DNA of 64,000 nt, taken from Salininema proteolyticum. Lineage in GTDB: Bacteria > Actinomycetota > Actinomycetes > Mycobacteriales > Micromonosporaceae. Position numbers and translations under genes: made by a program. Shown here piece by piece: positions 9,420-17,024 of the stretch; the first letter of the stretch is position 1, and each line of letters begins with the position of its first letter. The notes under the pieces are model-generated. The model was not told the DNA's origin. It saw only the letters and a program-made list of their open reading frames with translations, and ran no database searches. The stretch spans positions 4,402,001 through 4,466,000 of the forward strand of contig NZ_JBHUNX010000001.1 of NCBI RefSeq assembly GCF_042685645.1. Direction: 5' to 3'.

Positions 9420-10364
9420 ATGGGACACTACTGCGTCATCGGGGGAACCCGCTTCTTCGGAAGCCTCCTGGTCCGCCGACTGCTGGACGCCGGCCACGCC
9501 GTCACGCTCGTCAACCGCGGGCGGGCCGGCGACGACTTCGGCGACTCGGTCGAGAGGCTGACCGCCGACGCCAACGACCCCGCCGCCCTGGCCGACGCCG
9601 TCGCAGGCCGCTCCTTCGACGCCGTCGTGCACCAGGTCTGCTACCACCCGCGCGCCGCCATAGCCGCCGCCGAGGCCTTCGGCGACCGGGCCGGGCGCTT
9701 CGTGCTCACCTCCTCCATGGAGGTCTACAACCGCGACACGTTCCGCTGGAAGGTCGCCGCGCCGGACTTCGACGCCCGGGCCCGCGAGGACCAGCTCGAC
9801 CCGGACGGCTACGGCTACGACACCTCCCTCGACTGGGAGTCGATGGAGTTCCTGGAGCCCAACTACGGGGAGGGCAAGCGCCAGGCCGAGGCCGCTCTGA
9901 CCGACAGGGCCGAGGTCCCCGTCGTGGTCGCCCGCGTCGCCCACGTCCTCGCCGAAGAGGGCGACTTCACCGGGCGGATGGACTTCCACGTCCGGCGCCT
10001 CGCCGGGGGAGAGCCCGTGGTCGCCCACCGGGAACCGGGCCGCACCAGCCTCGTGCACGCCGACGACGTCGCCGCCTTCCTCGAATGGGCCGCCACCGCC
10101 GAGAACGCCTCGGGCGTCTACAACGCCTGCGCGCCCGACCTGGCCGGCGTCTACGACGTGGCCCGCGCCCTCGAGAAGGCCTCCGGGCGCACCGCCGAGG
10201 TCCTCGAGCTCGACGACGCCCAGGGCGACGAGCGCCTGTCGGGCTATTCCTGCCCGGCCGACTTCGGCCTGTCCTCCGACAAGGCCGCCACCGACGGATT
10301 CCCGTTCCGGCCCGTCGCCGAGTGGCTCCCCGCCCTTGCCGAACACGCCTGGAGGGAACGCTGA
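9420..10364 (+). CDS. NAD-dependent epimerase/dehydratase (extended SDR)
   Basis: A 314-residue extended short-chain dehydrogenase. The nucleotide motif near the N-terminus is IGGTRFFGS, a G-G-T-x-F-x-G variant of the usual G-x-x-G-x-x-G. The catalytic Tyr-Lys pair is in NYGEGKRQAE, preceded by TSSMEVYN with the active-site serine. The family oxidises, reduces or epimerises sugar-nucleotide or other hydroxyl-bearing substrates. In this cluster a hydroxylated amino-acid intermediate made after the transketolase step is a plausible substrate, but this is inference. Its stop and the next start share bases (TGATG). Confidence 0.8.
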   Translation: MGHYCVIGGTRFFGSLLVRRLLDAGHAVTLVNRGRAGDDFGDSVERLTADANDPAALADAVAGRSFDAVVHQVCYHPRAAIAAAEAFGDRAGRFVLTSSMEVYNRDTFRWKVAAPDFDARAREDQLDPDGYGYDTSLDWESMEFLEPNYGEGKRQAEAALTDRAEVPVVVARVAHVLAEEGDFTGRMDFHVRRLAGGEPVVAHREPGRTSLVHADDVAAFLEWAATAENASGVYNACAPDLAGVYDVARALEKASGRTAEVLELDDAQGDERLSGYSCPADFGLSSDKAATDGFPFRPVAEWLPALAEHAWRER

Positions 10365-10657
10365 TGTTCGACCTCATCGTCACCATCGACGTCCGCGAGG
10401 ACGCCGACGTCCCCGACGTCGCCGACGCCCTGGCCCGCATGCGGCCGCTGTGCCTGGCCGAGGACGGCTGCGTCGCCTGGGAGGCCTACCAGTCCGACGA
10501 GTCGCCGCGGCGCTTCACCCTCGTCGAGCGCTGGGCCACCCGGGAGAAGTGGGAGGCCCACGGGGAGGAGAGGGCCATCCGCGACGTCTACCTCCCCGAG
10601 ATCCTGCCCCGCGTCGACCGCGAGGTCCACCCGTCCCGTCCGGTTACCGAATCCTAG
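10364..10657 (+). CDS. Antibiotic biosynthesis monooxygenase (ABM)-fold small protein
   Basis: A 97-residue ferredoxin-like protein. MFDLIVTIDVREDADVPDV, the segment DGCVAWEAYQSDESP and FTLVERWATREKWEAH follow the ABM pattern of two beta-alpha-beta repeats with conserved E-x-W. Members include cofactor-free monooxygenases and non-catalytic dimers. It is coupled to the epimerase gene by TGATG and followed by an RBS for the second ligase. I see the fold, not the reaction. Confidence 0.7.
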   Translation: MFDLIVTIDVREDADVPDVADALARMRPLCLAEDGCVAWEAYQSDESPRRFTLVERWATREKWEAHGEERAIRDVYLPEILPRVDREVHPSRPVTES

Positions 10658-10665
10658 GAGCAACC

Positions 10666-11934
10666 ATGCAGTTCAAACACCGTATCGCCGTCGTCGGCGG
10701 CCGTCCCGCGCCCGTCCACGGCGCCCGCGAGCTCGGCATCGACGTCGTCCTCCTCCACGGGGAGGGCCAGTTCGACCCGCGCGAGGCCGAAGACCACGTC
10801 ACCCAGATCATCACCACCGACATCACCGACACCGACAAGGTCCTCGCGGCCCTCGAGCCGCTGCACCGCGAACGGCCCTTCGACCGGATCCTCACCACCA
10901 CGGAGCTGTCTGCCGTGACCGTCGGCGAGGTCAACGCGAAGCTGGGCCTCCCCGGCACCGACCCGCAGGTCTCCCGCACCATCCAGGACAAGTACCTGAC
11001 CCGCGCCGCCCTGGAGAAGGCCGGCCTCAGCCCGGTCCGCTACCGCGTCGTCTCCTCGGTGTCCGAGGCGGAGGAGTTCCTGGCCGAGGTCGGCGGGCGC
11101 ATCGTCCTCAAGCCCTCCAAGGGCGCCGGCAGCTTCCACATCAACATGGTCGACGAGGCCTCCCAGATCCCCTCCGCCTTCACCGCCATCACCGAGTTCG
11201 GCTTCGGCGAGGTCCTGGCCGAGGAGTTCCTCGACGGCCCCATCGCCACGGTGGAGGCCTTCTCCCACAACGGAAGGCACGTCGTCCTCGGCACCAGCGA
11301 GTACCAGGTCAACGAGCACTTCGTCGAGTGGGCCATCAGCTCCCCGGCCGACCTCCCCCCGAAGGCGCTGGAGGACCTCTCCCGCCTGACCGGCGAGATC
11401 CTCGACGCCGTCGGGCTGGAGAACGGGCCCTCCCACAGCGAGTTCGTCCTGACCGGCCAGGGGCCGCGTTTGCTGGAGACCCACAACCGCCTGTCCGGGT
11501 CCGGGATCCCCGAACTGGTCCACCGCTCCACCGGCTGGGACCCCGCCCGGCTGTTCCTCACCGTTCCCCTGGGCGTCGACGAGCTCCCCGACGAGAGCCC
11601 GGAGCCGGCGGGCGGGGCCGCGATCCGCTACCTGCGGGCCGAGCCGGGGACGGTCGAGTCCGTCGAGGGCCTCGACGGACTCGACGCCAAGGTGATCCGG
11701 CTTCGCAAGGGGGAGAAGCCGACCCACATCATCCCGCACCTCAAGGACCTCTGGGGCGAGAAGGTCGGCGTCGTCATCTCCAAGTCCCCCGGCGACGTCG
11801 TCTCCGAGACCGACTCTTGTCTTGAATGCGACAGAGGCTACGTGGTGGCCTCCGCGGCCGACCGCGCCGCGGCGGAGCGAGCCTGCCGGGAGGCGGACGA
11901 GCGGATCGCCTTCCGTATGTCTCCCGGTAAGTGA
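10666..11934 (+). CDS. Second ATP-grasp ligase of the biosynthetic operon
   Basis: A 422-residue ATP-grasp protein, only distantly similar to the one at 5636. IVLKPSKGAGSFHINMV is the nucleotide-binding loop, VLAEEFLDGPIATVEAF the hinge region and LLETHNRLSGSGIPEL the metal-binding E-x-H-N-R motif. The C-terminal third resembles that of dipeptide ligases. The start follows AGGAG by six bases. A second carboxylate-amine ligation in one operon points to a product of at least two joined units. It is the last gene before a hairpin, so it probably ends the operon. Confidence 0.8.
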   Translation: MQFKHRIAVVGGRPAPVHGARELGIDVVLLHGEGQFDPREAEDHVTQIITTDITDTDKVLAALEPLHRERPFDRILTTTELSAVTVGEVNAKLGLPGTDPQVSRTIQDKYLTRAALEKAGLSPVRYRVVSSVSEAEEFLAEVGGRIVLKPSKGAGSFHINMVDEASQIPSAFTAITEFGFGEVLAEEFLDGPIATVEAFSHNGRHVVLGTSEYQVNEHFVEWAISSPADLPPKALEDLSRLTGEILDAVGLENGPSHSEFVLTGQGPRLLETHNRLSGSGIPELVHRSTGWDPARLFLTVPLGVDELPDESPEPAGGAAIRYLRAEPGTVESVEGLDGLDAKVIRLRKGEKPTHIIPHLKDLWGEKVGVVISKSPGDVVSETDSCLECDRGYVVASAADRAAAERACREADERIAFRMSPGK

Positions 11935-11961
11935 GACTTCAGGAAAGCTTCACAACGGCGG

Positions 11962-11993
11962 GAATCCCCAGGGCCCTGCGGCTCTGGGGATTC
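11962..11993 (+). terminator. Hairpin after the biosynthetic operon
   Basis: A perfect 10-base inverted repeat, GAATCCCCAG (11962-11971) and CTGGGGATTC (11984-11993), with a 12-base loop, 28 bases after the last operon gene. No clear U-run follows, as is common in actinomycetes. Confidence 0.55.
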
Positions 11994-12016
11994 TCTGTGC
12001 GCACGACCGGTCATTT

Positions 12017-12051
12017 TTGACCACTTTGGAACGCGCGGTTCGTGGTAGGCT
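12017..12051 (+). promoter_or_regulatory. Possible promoter of the TrmB/LuxR-type regulator
   Basis: TAGGCT (12046-12051) is a reasonable -10 element and TTGACC (12017-12022) or TTTGGA (12025-12030) a possible -35, though neither spacing (23 or 15) is ideal. The site lies about 40 bases before the regulator start. Confidence 0.3.
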
Positions 12052-12091
12052 CCGACCATCATGTCGAATGCCAATATCGGAAGGTACAGAC

Positions 12092-13081
12092 GTGCTGAAT
12101 TCCCTCGGAATCGACGAACACACCCAATCGGTGTATCAGCTGATGCTGGCCGATCCACAGGCCGGCGTAAAGGACATAGGACAGAAGCTCGGACTCGACT
12201 CGGACCAGGTCAAGACCGCGCTGGAAAGACTCGTCGACCTCTCTCTGGTCGACGTCGACGACGACCGCGTCGAAGTGCACAGCCCTGAGCTGGCCCTCCC
12301 CGCTCTCCACGCCCGCAACCAGGCGGAACTGGCGCAGCGGAACCAGGACCTGGAGGACAGCCGGATCGCCATGATGCAGTTCCTGACCCAGTACGGCGGA
12401 TCCGTTCCGACGTCCGGGCCCGAGGCCGAACGGCTTGTGGGCAGCGACGACGTGCGCGCCAAGATCGCCGAGCTCGGAGCGGCGGCGGTCGACCAGGTGC
12501 TGAACTTCAGCCAGACCGGAAGAATGAACGCCGAGGCGCTCGAGGCGGCCAAGGCCGTCACGGAGGACCTGCGCGACCGCGGCGTCCGCTATCGCGACAT
12601 CTACCTCGACAGCGTGCGCAACCACGAGGAGACCTACGAGTACGTGCAGTGGATGCAGTCGAAGGGGGTGGAGGTCCGGACGCTGCCGTCGCTGCCGTTG
12701 CGCATGGTCGTGTTCGACGGCAAGGCGGCCATCATCCCGCTCTCCAACGACCTGTGCACCGCCGGAGGTCTCCTGCTGCGCAACGAGGTCGTCATCGAGG
12801 CACTGATCGCCCTGTTCAGTGAGAAATGGAAAGAGGCCGCTCCCTTGACCAGGACGCGGCCCCGCAGGAAGGAGGGGCTCTCCGCTCAGGAGCGCCATGC
12901 CCTCCGGCTGTGGGCGCTGGGGTTGACCGATGAGGCGGTGGCGCGCCGGATGGAGGTGTCGTTCCGGACGGTGCGGCGCATCCACGCCAATCTGACGGAG
13001 CGGCTGGGGGCGATCAGCCGCTTCCACCTCGGGGCCCTGGCCCTCTCCAAGGGCTGGATATCGGCCGACGACCTGGCCTGA
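12092..13081 (+). CDS. TrmB-like/LuxR-type transcriptional regulator
   Basis: A 329-residue regulator. Residues 1-60 form a TrmB-like winged helix (SLGIDEHTQSVYQLML, VKDIGQKLGL, VKTALERLVDLSLV). The C-terminal 65 residues are a LuxR/GerE helix-turn-helix with LSAQERHALRLWALGLTDEA and RMEVSFRTVRRIHANL. The middle contains a phospholipase-D-like effector region typical of this actinobacterial family. I chose GTG at 12092, seven bases after GGAAGG; an ATG at 12068 is in frame but has no Shine-Dalgarno. It lies just downstream of the biosynthetic operon and is the likely pathway-specific regulator. Confidence 0.8.
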   Translation: MLNSLGIDEHTQSVYQLMLADPQAGVKDIGQKLGLDSDQVKTALERLVDLSLVDVDDDRVEVHSPELALPALHARNQAELAQRNQDLEDSRIAMMQFLTQYGGSVPTSGPEAERLVGSDDVRAKIAELGAAAVDQVLNFSQTGRMNAEALEAAKAVTEDLRDRGVRYRDIYLDSVRNHEETYEYVQWMQSKGVEVRTLPSLPLRMVVFDGKAAIIPLSNDLCTAGGLLLRNEVVIEALIALFSEKWKEAAPLTRTRPRRKEGLSAQERHALRLWALGLTDEAVARRMEVSFRTVRRIHANLTERLGAISRFHLGALALSKGWISADDLA

Positions 13082-13101
13082 AGGACTGTTCGAGAGCATC
13101 T

Positions 13102-13132
13102 CGGGCCGATTCGCCTCCGGCGGGTCGGCCCG
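13102..13132 (+). terminator. Hairpin after the regulator gene
   Basis: Inverted repeat CGGGCCGA (13102-13109) and TCGGCCCG (13125-13132), 20 bases after the regulator stop. Confidence 0.5.
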
Positions 13133-13349
13133 TTCCCTCGCCGAGCGGCGATCCGCCGCTCCGCTTTTCGCGGCCGGGACTCCGCTCTCCGTGCTCCGCG
13201 ATCAGGGGCCGGCGGCCGGCGGTCCCTCGTTCCGTACTCGTCGGCCGGGGTTCTCGGGCCGGTGGGGCGCTTTGCCGGGCCGCGACTCTACCGACGGCCC
13301 GGAAAGCACCGTTCGGGAAACGGACGTTCTCCGGTGTTCTGCCTAACGC

Positions 13350-13625
13350 TCAGAGCAGGACCTTGGCCCAGACGACGGTCCAGTCCTGCTTGTCGCTCGC
13401 GGCGGCGAGCGCGCGGTGAATCAGTTGAATACCTGATTCGGCCGCGCGCTCGGGGTCCGCGCTGAGCGAGTAGACGAATATGTGGCAAGTGGACTCGGAG
13501 ACTCTGATGAAGCTGTGCTCGATCCTGTCGCGGGGGGTGGCGCTGAATCGCAGCGAGCCCTCGATCCTGGTCTCCGGAACCTCTGTGCGGGGGGAATAAT
13601 CTACTCGGGCGGCGAATAGTCGCAT
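13350..13625 (-). CDS. Small uncharacterised protein paired with the secreted peptide gene
   Basis: A 91-residue protein (MRLFAARVDYSPRTEVPETR) with no signal peptide and no family I recognise. Alternating polar and hydrophobic stretches (HIFVYSLSADPERAAESG) and a helix (IQLIHRALAAA) suggest a small alpha/beta fold. ATG at 13625 is 18 bases after the peptide gene stop; an in-frame GTG at 13649 overlaps that stop and would add eight residues. Co-transcription with the peptide is likely, so it may process, bind or regulate it. Confidence 0.55.
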   Translation of the reverse strand: MRLFAARVDYSPRTEVPETRIEGSLRFSATPRDRIEHSFIRVSESTCHIFVYSLSADPERAAESGIQLIHRALAAASDKQDWTVVWAKVLL

Positions 13626-13642
13626 ACAGGGGCGCTGCCGGT

Positions 13643-13789
13643 TCAGCACCAGCCGACGTTCACGGAGAAGTCGTCGGCGGTGGGGCAGTCGGTGGAGCCG
13701 TCGGAAGTGGCTTCGGAAGCGGCCGCGGTGCCGGACAGGGCTCCGAGGGCGATGAGGGCGGCGAGGGCGATGGCGGCGGTGCGCTTCAT
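13643..13789 (-). CDS. 48-residue secreted peptide with two cysteines
   Basis: A short gene with a strong AAGGAG ribosome site at 13797-13802. The product begins MKRTAAIALAALIALGALSG, a textbook signal peptide, with likely cleavage after TAAA. The predicted mature part is about 24 residues, acidic and Ser/Thr-rich, with cysteines at precursor positions 35 and 48. The last residue of the protein is a cysteine (NVGWC), so a single disulfide would close a 14-residue loop ending at the C-terminus. No lanthipeptide, lasso or thiopeptide enzyme is adjacent. It could be a signalling, antimicrobial or surface peptide; I do not recognise the family. Confidence 0.65.
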   Translation of the reverse strand: MKRTAAIALAALIALGALSGTAAASEATSDGSTDCPTADDFSVNVGWC

Positions 13790-13802
13790 GTGGATTCTCC
13801 TT

Positions 13803-14171
13803 GAAGTAGGTCGTTGTGCCTGTTCACTTCATTTATAGAGATTTCGGGGGTCCCCGGAAAGCGGCGAAAACTGGCGCCGGGCCGGGGGGCAAATTTGGCC
13901 AGAGTCATTCTTGACCGTTCCGCGGAGCCGGCAAACTTGCCCATCCCTTCTCCGCGAAGCGGTTTCGGGATTCGTTCGGATCGCGATGGGAAACTCCGGG
14001 AGGCGCCTCTCGGAACGCGGTGCGGGGTCCGGCTTGTTCAGCGCTTCCTCGACGGGGCTTCGCAGCGCTCCCGCGAAGACGGTCGCGGGCCCTCACGAAA
14101 GATAGCGGCTCGGAGAACGCGGCAGAAAACCCCCGGTGCCTTCGGGCTCCAGGGGTTCGAATGGGGATTCT
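13803..14171 (+). other. Intergenic stretch without a supported gene
   Basis: About 370 bases between the peptide gene and the HTH gene. A plus-strand open frame exists (13814-14206), but its composition is Arg/Gly/Pro rich, it lacks a ribosome site and it matches nothing familiar. The stretch may contain the left boundary of the mobile DNA, since AT content rises soon after. Confidence 0.4.
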
Positions 14172-14489
14172 ATGGCGGTCCTAGTAGTCGCTTATTTGAA
14201 CCCTAACCCGCAGGTAGATCAAGGTATCAAGCGCCTTGAACAGCACTTGACACCCATGTCGCGCACCGACCCCGGTTCACTTGATACCCAGAACGAAGGC
14301 CCGCCAAGGCAGCCCGCCCCAGAGCCACGACGCACGACTAGGACGATCCTGGAAAGGCTCGGGCCTGAGAAGCTGGAGCAGCTTCGCCTAGACTTCATCG
14401 CAGGGGTGACACAGCGTCAGATCGCAGAGCAGTACGACATCAGCTTGCCGAGCGTGAAGAGATTGACGCGGGGACTCCGAAATGACTGA
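14172..14489 (+). CDS. Helix-turn-helix protein with a resolvase-like HTH at its C-terminus
   Basis: A 105-residue protein whose last 45 residues (LEQLRLDFIAGVTQRQIAEQ then YDISLPSVKRLTRGLR) form a helix-turn-helix like the HTH_7 domain at the end of serine recombinases and in small actinobacterial regulators. The N-terminal half is polar and low in complexity. No catalytic recombinase domain is present, so this is either a free-standing DNA-binding protein or the remnant of a recombinase. GGGGA lies just before the ATG at 14172; ATG at 14256 is an alternative. It stands at the likely left edge of the prophage. Confidence 0.55.
   Translation: MAVLVVAYLNPNPQVDQGIKRLEQHLTPMSRTDPGSLDTQNEGPPRQPAPEPRRTTRTILERLGPEKLEQLRLDFIAGVTQRQIAEQYDISLPSVKRLTRGLRND
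14223..14290. repeat. Three CTTGAyACC half-sites inside the HTH gene
   Basis: GGTATCAAG (14223-14231) is the exact reverse complement of CTTGATACC (14280-14288), and CTTGACACC lies at 14246-14254. The last two belong to 13-base near-identical direct repeats, CACTTGACACCCA and CACTTGATACCCA. The arrangement resembles binding sites for a DNA-binding or recombinase protein. Confidence 0.4.
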
Positions 14490-14585
14490 CCGTTAACGGC
14501 TGCAGGAGGCGGCTGGTCCACGCCCCGGTCAGGGGAGATGAACGAGACGATGTTCAATGCTCAGCCGTGCACATGGGTTCCGTTC

Positions 14586-14614
14586 TTGACCTAGTAAACT
14601 TCAAACCTTAGAAT
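14586..14614 (+). promoter_or_regulatory. Promoter of the GmrSD-like gene
   Basis: TTGACC (14586-14591), a 17-base spacer and TAGAAT (14609-14614) make a good housekeeping-type promoter about 70 bases upstream of the TTG start. Confidence 0.6.
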
Positions 14615-14682
14615 CTGGTCAACGCAACATTCCATCCTCATGGCTTGTAGCTGCTAGCGCCTATACAGAAGGAAGTACTATC

Positions 14683-16368
14683 TTGCAGAGCTCGCTTAGA
14701 AGTGAAATGATGCCACTATCAAAACTATTTTCACATGAGTATTTTTTTCGAGTGCCGGATTACCAGCGCCCGTTCCAGTGGGACGAAGATCATTTTGTTG
14801 AACTAATCGATGATCTTCTGATTGCCAAGAGATCCGAGCCATATTTCCTTGGGACATTGGTCCTTCATAGCAATTCCACAGTTGGGATTGATGATGCGTC
14901 AGAAACATTCGACGTCGTTGACGGCCAGCAGAGAATCACGTCGCTGTGTATTCTCCTTGCTTGTGCTCGAGATATTGGGCAAGAACAAGGAGACAATGAA
15001 CTAGCCGGCGAAATGCATCAAAAAATTATTCAACCCGCCAAAAGACTGGAAGGCATAGAAAAGAGGAATCGACTCCAGGTAAAAGAGCAAAGCTCCCTCA
15101 ACTCTATTACAGGAGAAATTGGAGGATCCAAGTTCCCAATAAAGAATTCAATTAACGATTCCCCCAGTAGTCAGAGATTTGAAATTGCAAGAAGAATATT
15201 TCGCGAAAAGATGGAGCCGCTTAGTCCAACAGAACTGGACCAGTTCGCGATGTTTCTCATTCAGCAATGTAATGTAATAACGCTGATTACGGATTCTTTC
15301 GAAAATGCCTTTCGCTTGTTCACGATTGTTAACGACCGCGGAAAGCAGCTTAGGCGCATTGATGTGCTAAAAGCCCACAACTTGAATCCGGAAGTTGTTC
15401 CAAATGATGAGGCTAGAGAAAAGTATGCCAATCAATGGGATGACATGGAAGTTAAGCTGGGCGAAGAAGAGTTTGAGGAGCTCTTCCATCTTCTGAGACT
15501 AATCTACGTTAAAGAAAAACCTCAGAATGACGTTTTCACCGAGTTCCAGAACAGAATTTTCGGAAAGCCTGACAGGCCGGAAAGAGGCGCCAACTTCATT
15601 GACACACTGCAAAGTTATGTAAATCTGTATGATAGCCTATTCAAAGATAAGACATTTCTTGATGAGGGCGAATCTGCTCACTGCCAATTTCAAACTCTAA
15701 TGGCAGCAATGGTGCGATATTTTGGCGCCTCGGAATGGCAAGCATGTATTCTATATTTCGCCCATAAATATGGGAATGAGCGAGCATACGATTTTTTGCT
15801 TCGTATCGAACGCACGTATATTGACCACTGGGTTCGAGGCGTGCGAAAGGATGAGAGATACCGCACCTATACGACCATATTGAAACACATTCAGCAAACG
15901 CGAAATCCAGATGAACTTCTCGATAAGATCGGTCAAGTAGAAACGAAGGCAATTGAAGATGCTTGTCGGTCTTCAAACTTGTATGATTCGGGATACGCTA
16001 AGTACCTTCTAGTTCGTGCAGAAATATCTGTGACTGAGCTAGACAAGCCCCGGGATTTTGAAGCTCGATCAATTGAACATGTTATGCCACAGAATCCCAA
16101 GAAGGACAGCCAGTGGCTAAAATGGTTCAACGACGAGCAACATGAGGCTCTTGTCAATACGGCGGGTAATCTCGTCCTACTGAGTAAATCAAAGAATTCG
16201 GCAGCTGGCAATAAGGAATTTGATGAGAAGAAGTCAAAGTACCTGAGCCCAAAGGTTTCTTCCTACCCTAGGAGCATGCAGGTACTTAAGCATGACATAT
16301 GGACGCCAGAAACCGTAGAAGAAAGAACCAATGGATTTGTAATTCAGGTGCTTGATGATCTTATTTAG
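14683..16368 (+). CDS. GmrSD-like DUF262/DUF1524 protein (predicted type IV restriction enzyme)
   Basis: A 561-residue protein with an N-terminal DUF262 (ParB/sulfiredoxin-like) domain, seen in VPDYQRPFQWDEDHFVELID and FDVVDGQQRITSL (the D-G-Q-Q-R nucleotide motif), and a C-terminal DUF1524 His-Me finger nuclease, seen in ARSIEHVMPQN, NTAGNLVLLSKSKNS and the following Asn-rich region. GmrSD enzymes cut modified phage DNA using NTP energy. Both active sites look complete. The start is TTG at 14683, seven bases after AGAAGGAAG. The gene is much richer in A/T than the flanks, which indicates recent transfer. At the edge of a prophage it probably protects the lysogen from other phages. Confidence 0.8.
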   Translation: MQSSLRSEMMPLSKLFSHEYFFRVPDYQRPFQWDEDHFVELIDDLLIAKRSEPYFLGTLVLHSNSTVGIDDASETFDVVDGQQRITSLCILLACARDIGQEQGDNELAGEMHQKIIQPAKRLEGIEKRNRLQVKEQSSLNSITGEIGGSKFPIKNSINDSPSSQRFEIARRIFREKMEPLSPTELDQFAMFLIQQCNVITLITDSFENAFRLFTIVNDRGKQLRRIDVLKAHNLNPEVVPNDEAREKYANQWDDMEVKLGEEEFEELFHLLRLIYVKEKPQNDVFTEFQNRIFGKPDRPERGANFIDTLQSYVNLYDSLFKDKTFLDEGESAHCQFQTLMAAMVRYFGASEWQACILYFAHKYGNERAYDFLLRIERTYIDHWVRGVRKDERYRTYTTILKHIQQTRNPDELLDKIGQVETKAIEDACRSSNLYDSGYAKYLLVRAEISVTELDKPRDFEARSIEHVMPQNPKKDSQWLKWFNDEQHEALVNTAGNLVLLSKSKNSAAGNKEFDEKKSKYLSPKVSSYPRSMQVLKHDIWTPETVEERTNGFVIQVLDDLI

Positions 16369-16735
16369 GTTGTTCCTGGCATTGTAAAACCAGGGGGCCG
16401 TCGCTTAGACAACTGATCAGAGATGCGACTGCCTCGTACTCGCATTCCTCGACAACTGTTCTTGTTGTCCGCAGTTCGCTTGCTACTTGTGTTGTTTCCC
16501 AACCGAGCCCGAACCTAAGGAGAAGTATACGGCGTTCAGGATCGGACAAAGTGGCGTACTTCCAGGCGCTCCTTACGTCGGCGATCATGGCCCAGAGCGT
16601 GCAAGATCGTTCGGGGGCGGATCGGGATCGGGGCATGTCGGGCTCTGGGGCTCGGGTTGAGGCACTGGTGGCGCCGTAACCTGAGTCCCAGATGTAGGGG
16701 ATGAGGTTCTGGATTGTTTGTCGGTCGTAGTCCAT
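16361..16735 (-). CDS. Sigma-70 region 4-like phage regulator
   Basis: A 124-residue protein. Its second half (TLSDPERRILLLRFGLGWET and TQVASELRTTRTVVEECEYE) has the form of sigma factor region 4, a helix-turn-helix that reads -35 DNA, without region 2. Such proteins in actinophages are thought to control transcription. The N-terminal third is polar linker. AAGGAG precedes the ATG. It is the last gene of the minus-strand phage block and its end overlaps the GmrSD-like stop by eight bases (convergent). Confidence 0.6.
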   Translation of the reverse strand: MDYDRQTIQNLIPYIWDSGYGATSASTRAPEPDMPRSRSAPERSCTLWAMIADVRSAWKYATLSDPERRILLLRFGLGWETTQVASELRTTRTVVEECEYEAVASLISCLSDGPLVLQCQEQPK

Positions 16736-16756
16736 ACTGAGCTCCTTCGCAAGACA

Positions 16757-16785
16757 GGCGCGGCGGGCATCCAGCCCGCCGCGCC
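16757..16785 (-). terminator. Strong GC hairpin between two phage genes
   Basis: Perfect 12-base stem GGCGCGGCGGGC (16757-16768) and GCCCGCCGCGCC (16774-16785) with a five-base loop. On the minus strand it lies just after the stop of the 75-residue gene. No T-run follows. Confidence 0.55.
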
Positions 16786-16787
16786 GG

Positions 16788-17015
16788 CTATTTCGTGGAC
16801 CGGGCGGTGAGGAGTCCGGCCCGGTAGCGTTCGAGCTCGGACAGAGGGACGCGACAACCGATGCGTTCGAGGACGAGCTTCACGAACGAGGTCGTCACGG
16901 TCGGGTTGGCGAGGCGGGTGAGCACGGCGGCCCGGTACCCGTGTGGGACCTCGCTCCAGGCGGCTCTCAAGGCGTGAGGGGGAGTGCCGGGAAGGTCCAT
17001 TGTTTTCGCGGCCAT
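16788..17015 (-). CDS. Small phage protein of unknown function
   Basis: A 75-residue protein, helical in character, with no domain I recognise (HALRAAWSEVPHGYRAAVLT, then VTTSFVKLVLERIGCRVPLS). It lies nine bases after the primase gene, in the same direction and followed by a hairpin, and codon use is normal for the phage, which supports it as real. It may be a DNA-binding accessory of replication; that is only position-based. Confidence 0.5.
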   Translation of the reverse strand: MAAKTMDLPGTPPHALRAAWSEVPHGYRAAVLTRLANPTVTTSFVKLVLERIGCRVPLSELERYRAGLLTARSTK

Positions 17016-17024
17016 GGGGGTCTC

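Noticed and set aside
1..13081. Reading the ArgC/ArgB/ArgE-like genes as an arginine operon
   Set aside because: No argJ, argD, argF or argG homologue is present, and transketolase, ATP-grasp, MFS and epimerase genes share the operon.
14140..14175. GGTTCGAAT, resembling a tRNA T-loop and possible attachment site
   Set aside because: No acceptor or anticodon stem can be folded around it, so it is not a tRNA gene.
13814..14206. A 130-residue plus-strand open frame before the HTH gene
   Set aside because: No ribosome site, Arg/Gly/Pro-rich composition typical of chance frames in GC-rich DNA, and overlap with the better HTH gene.
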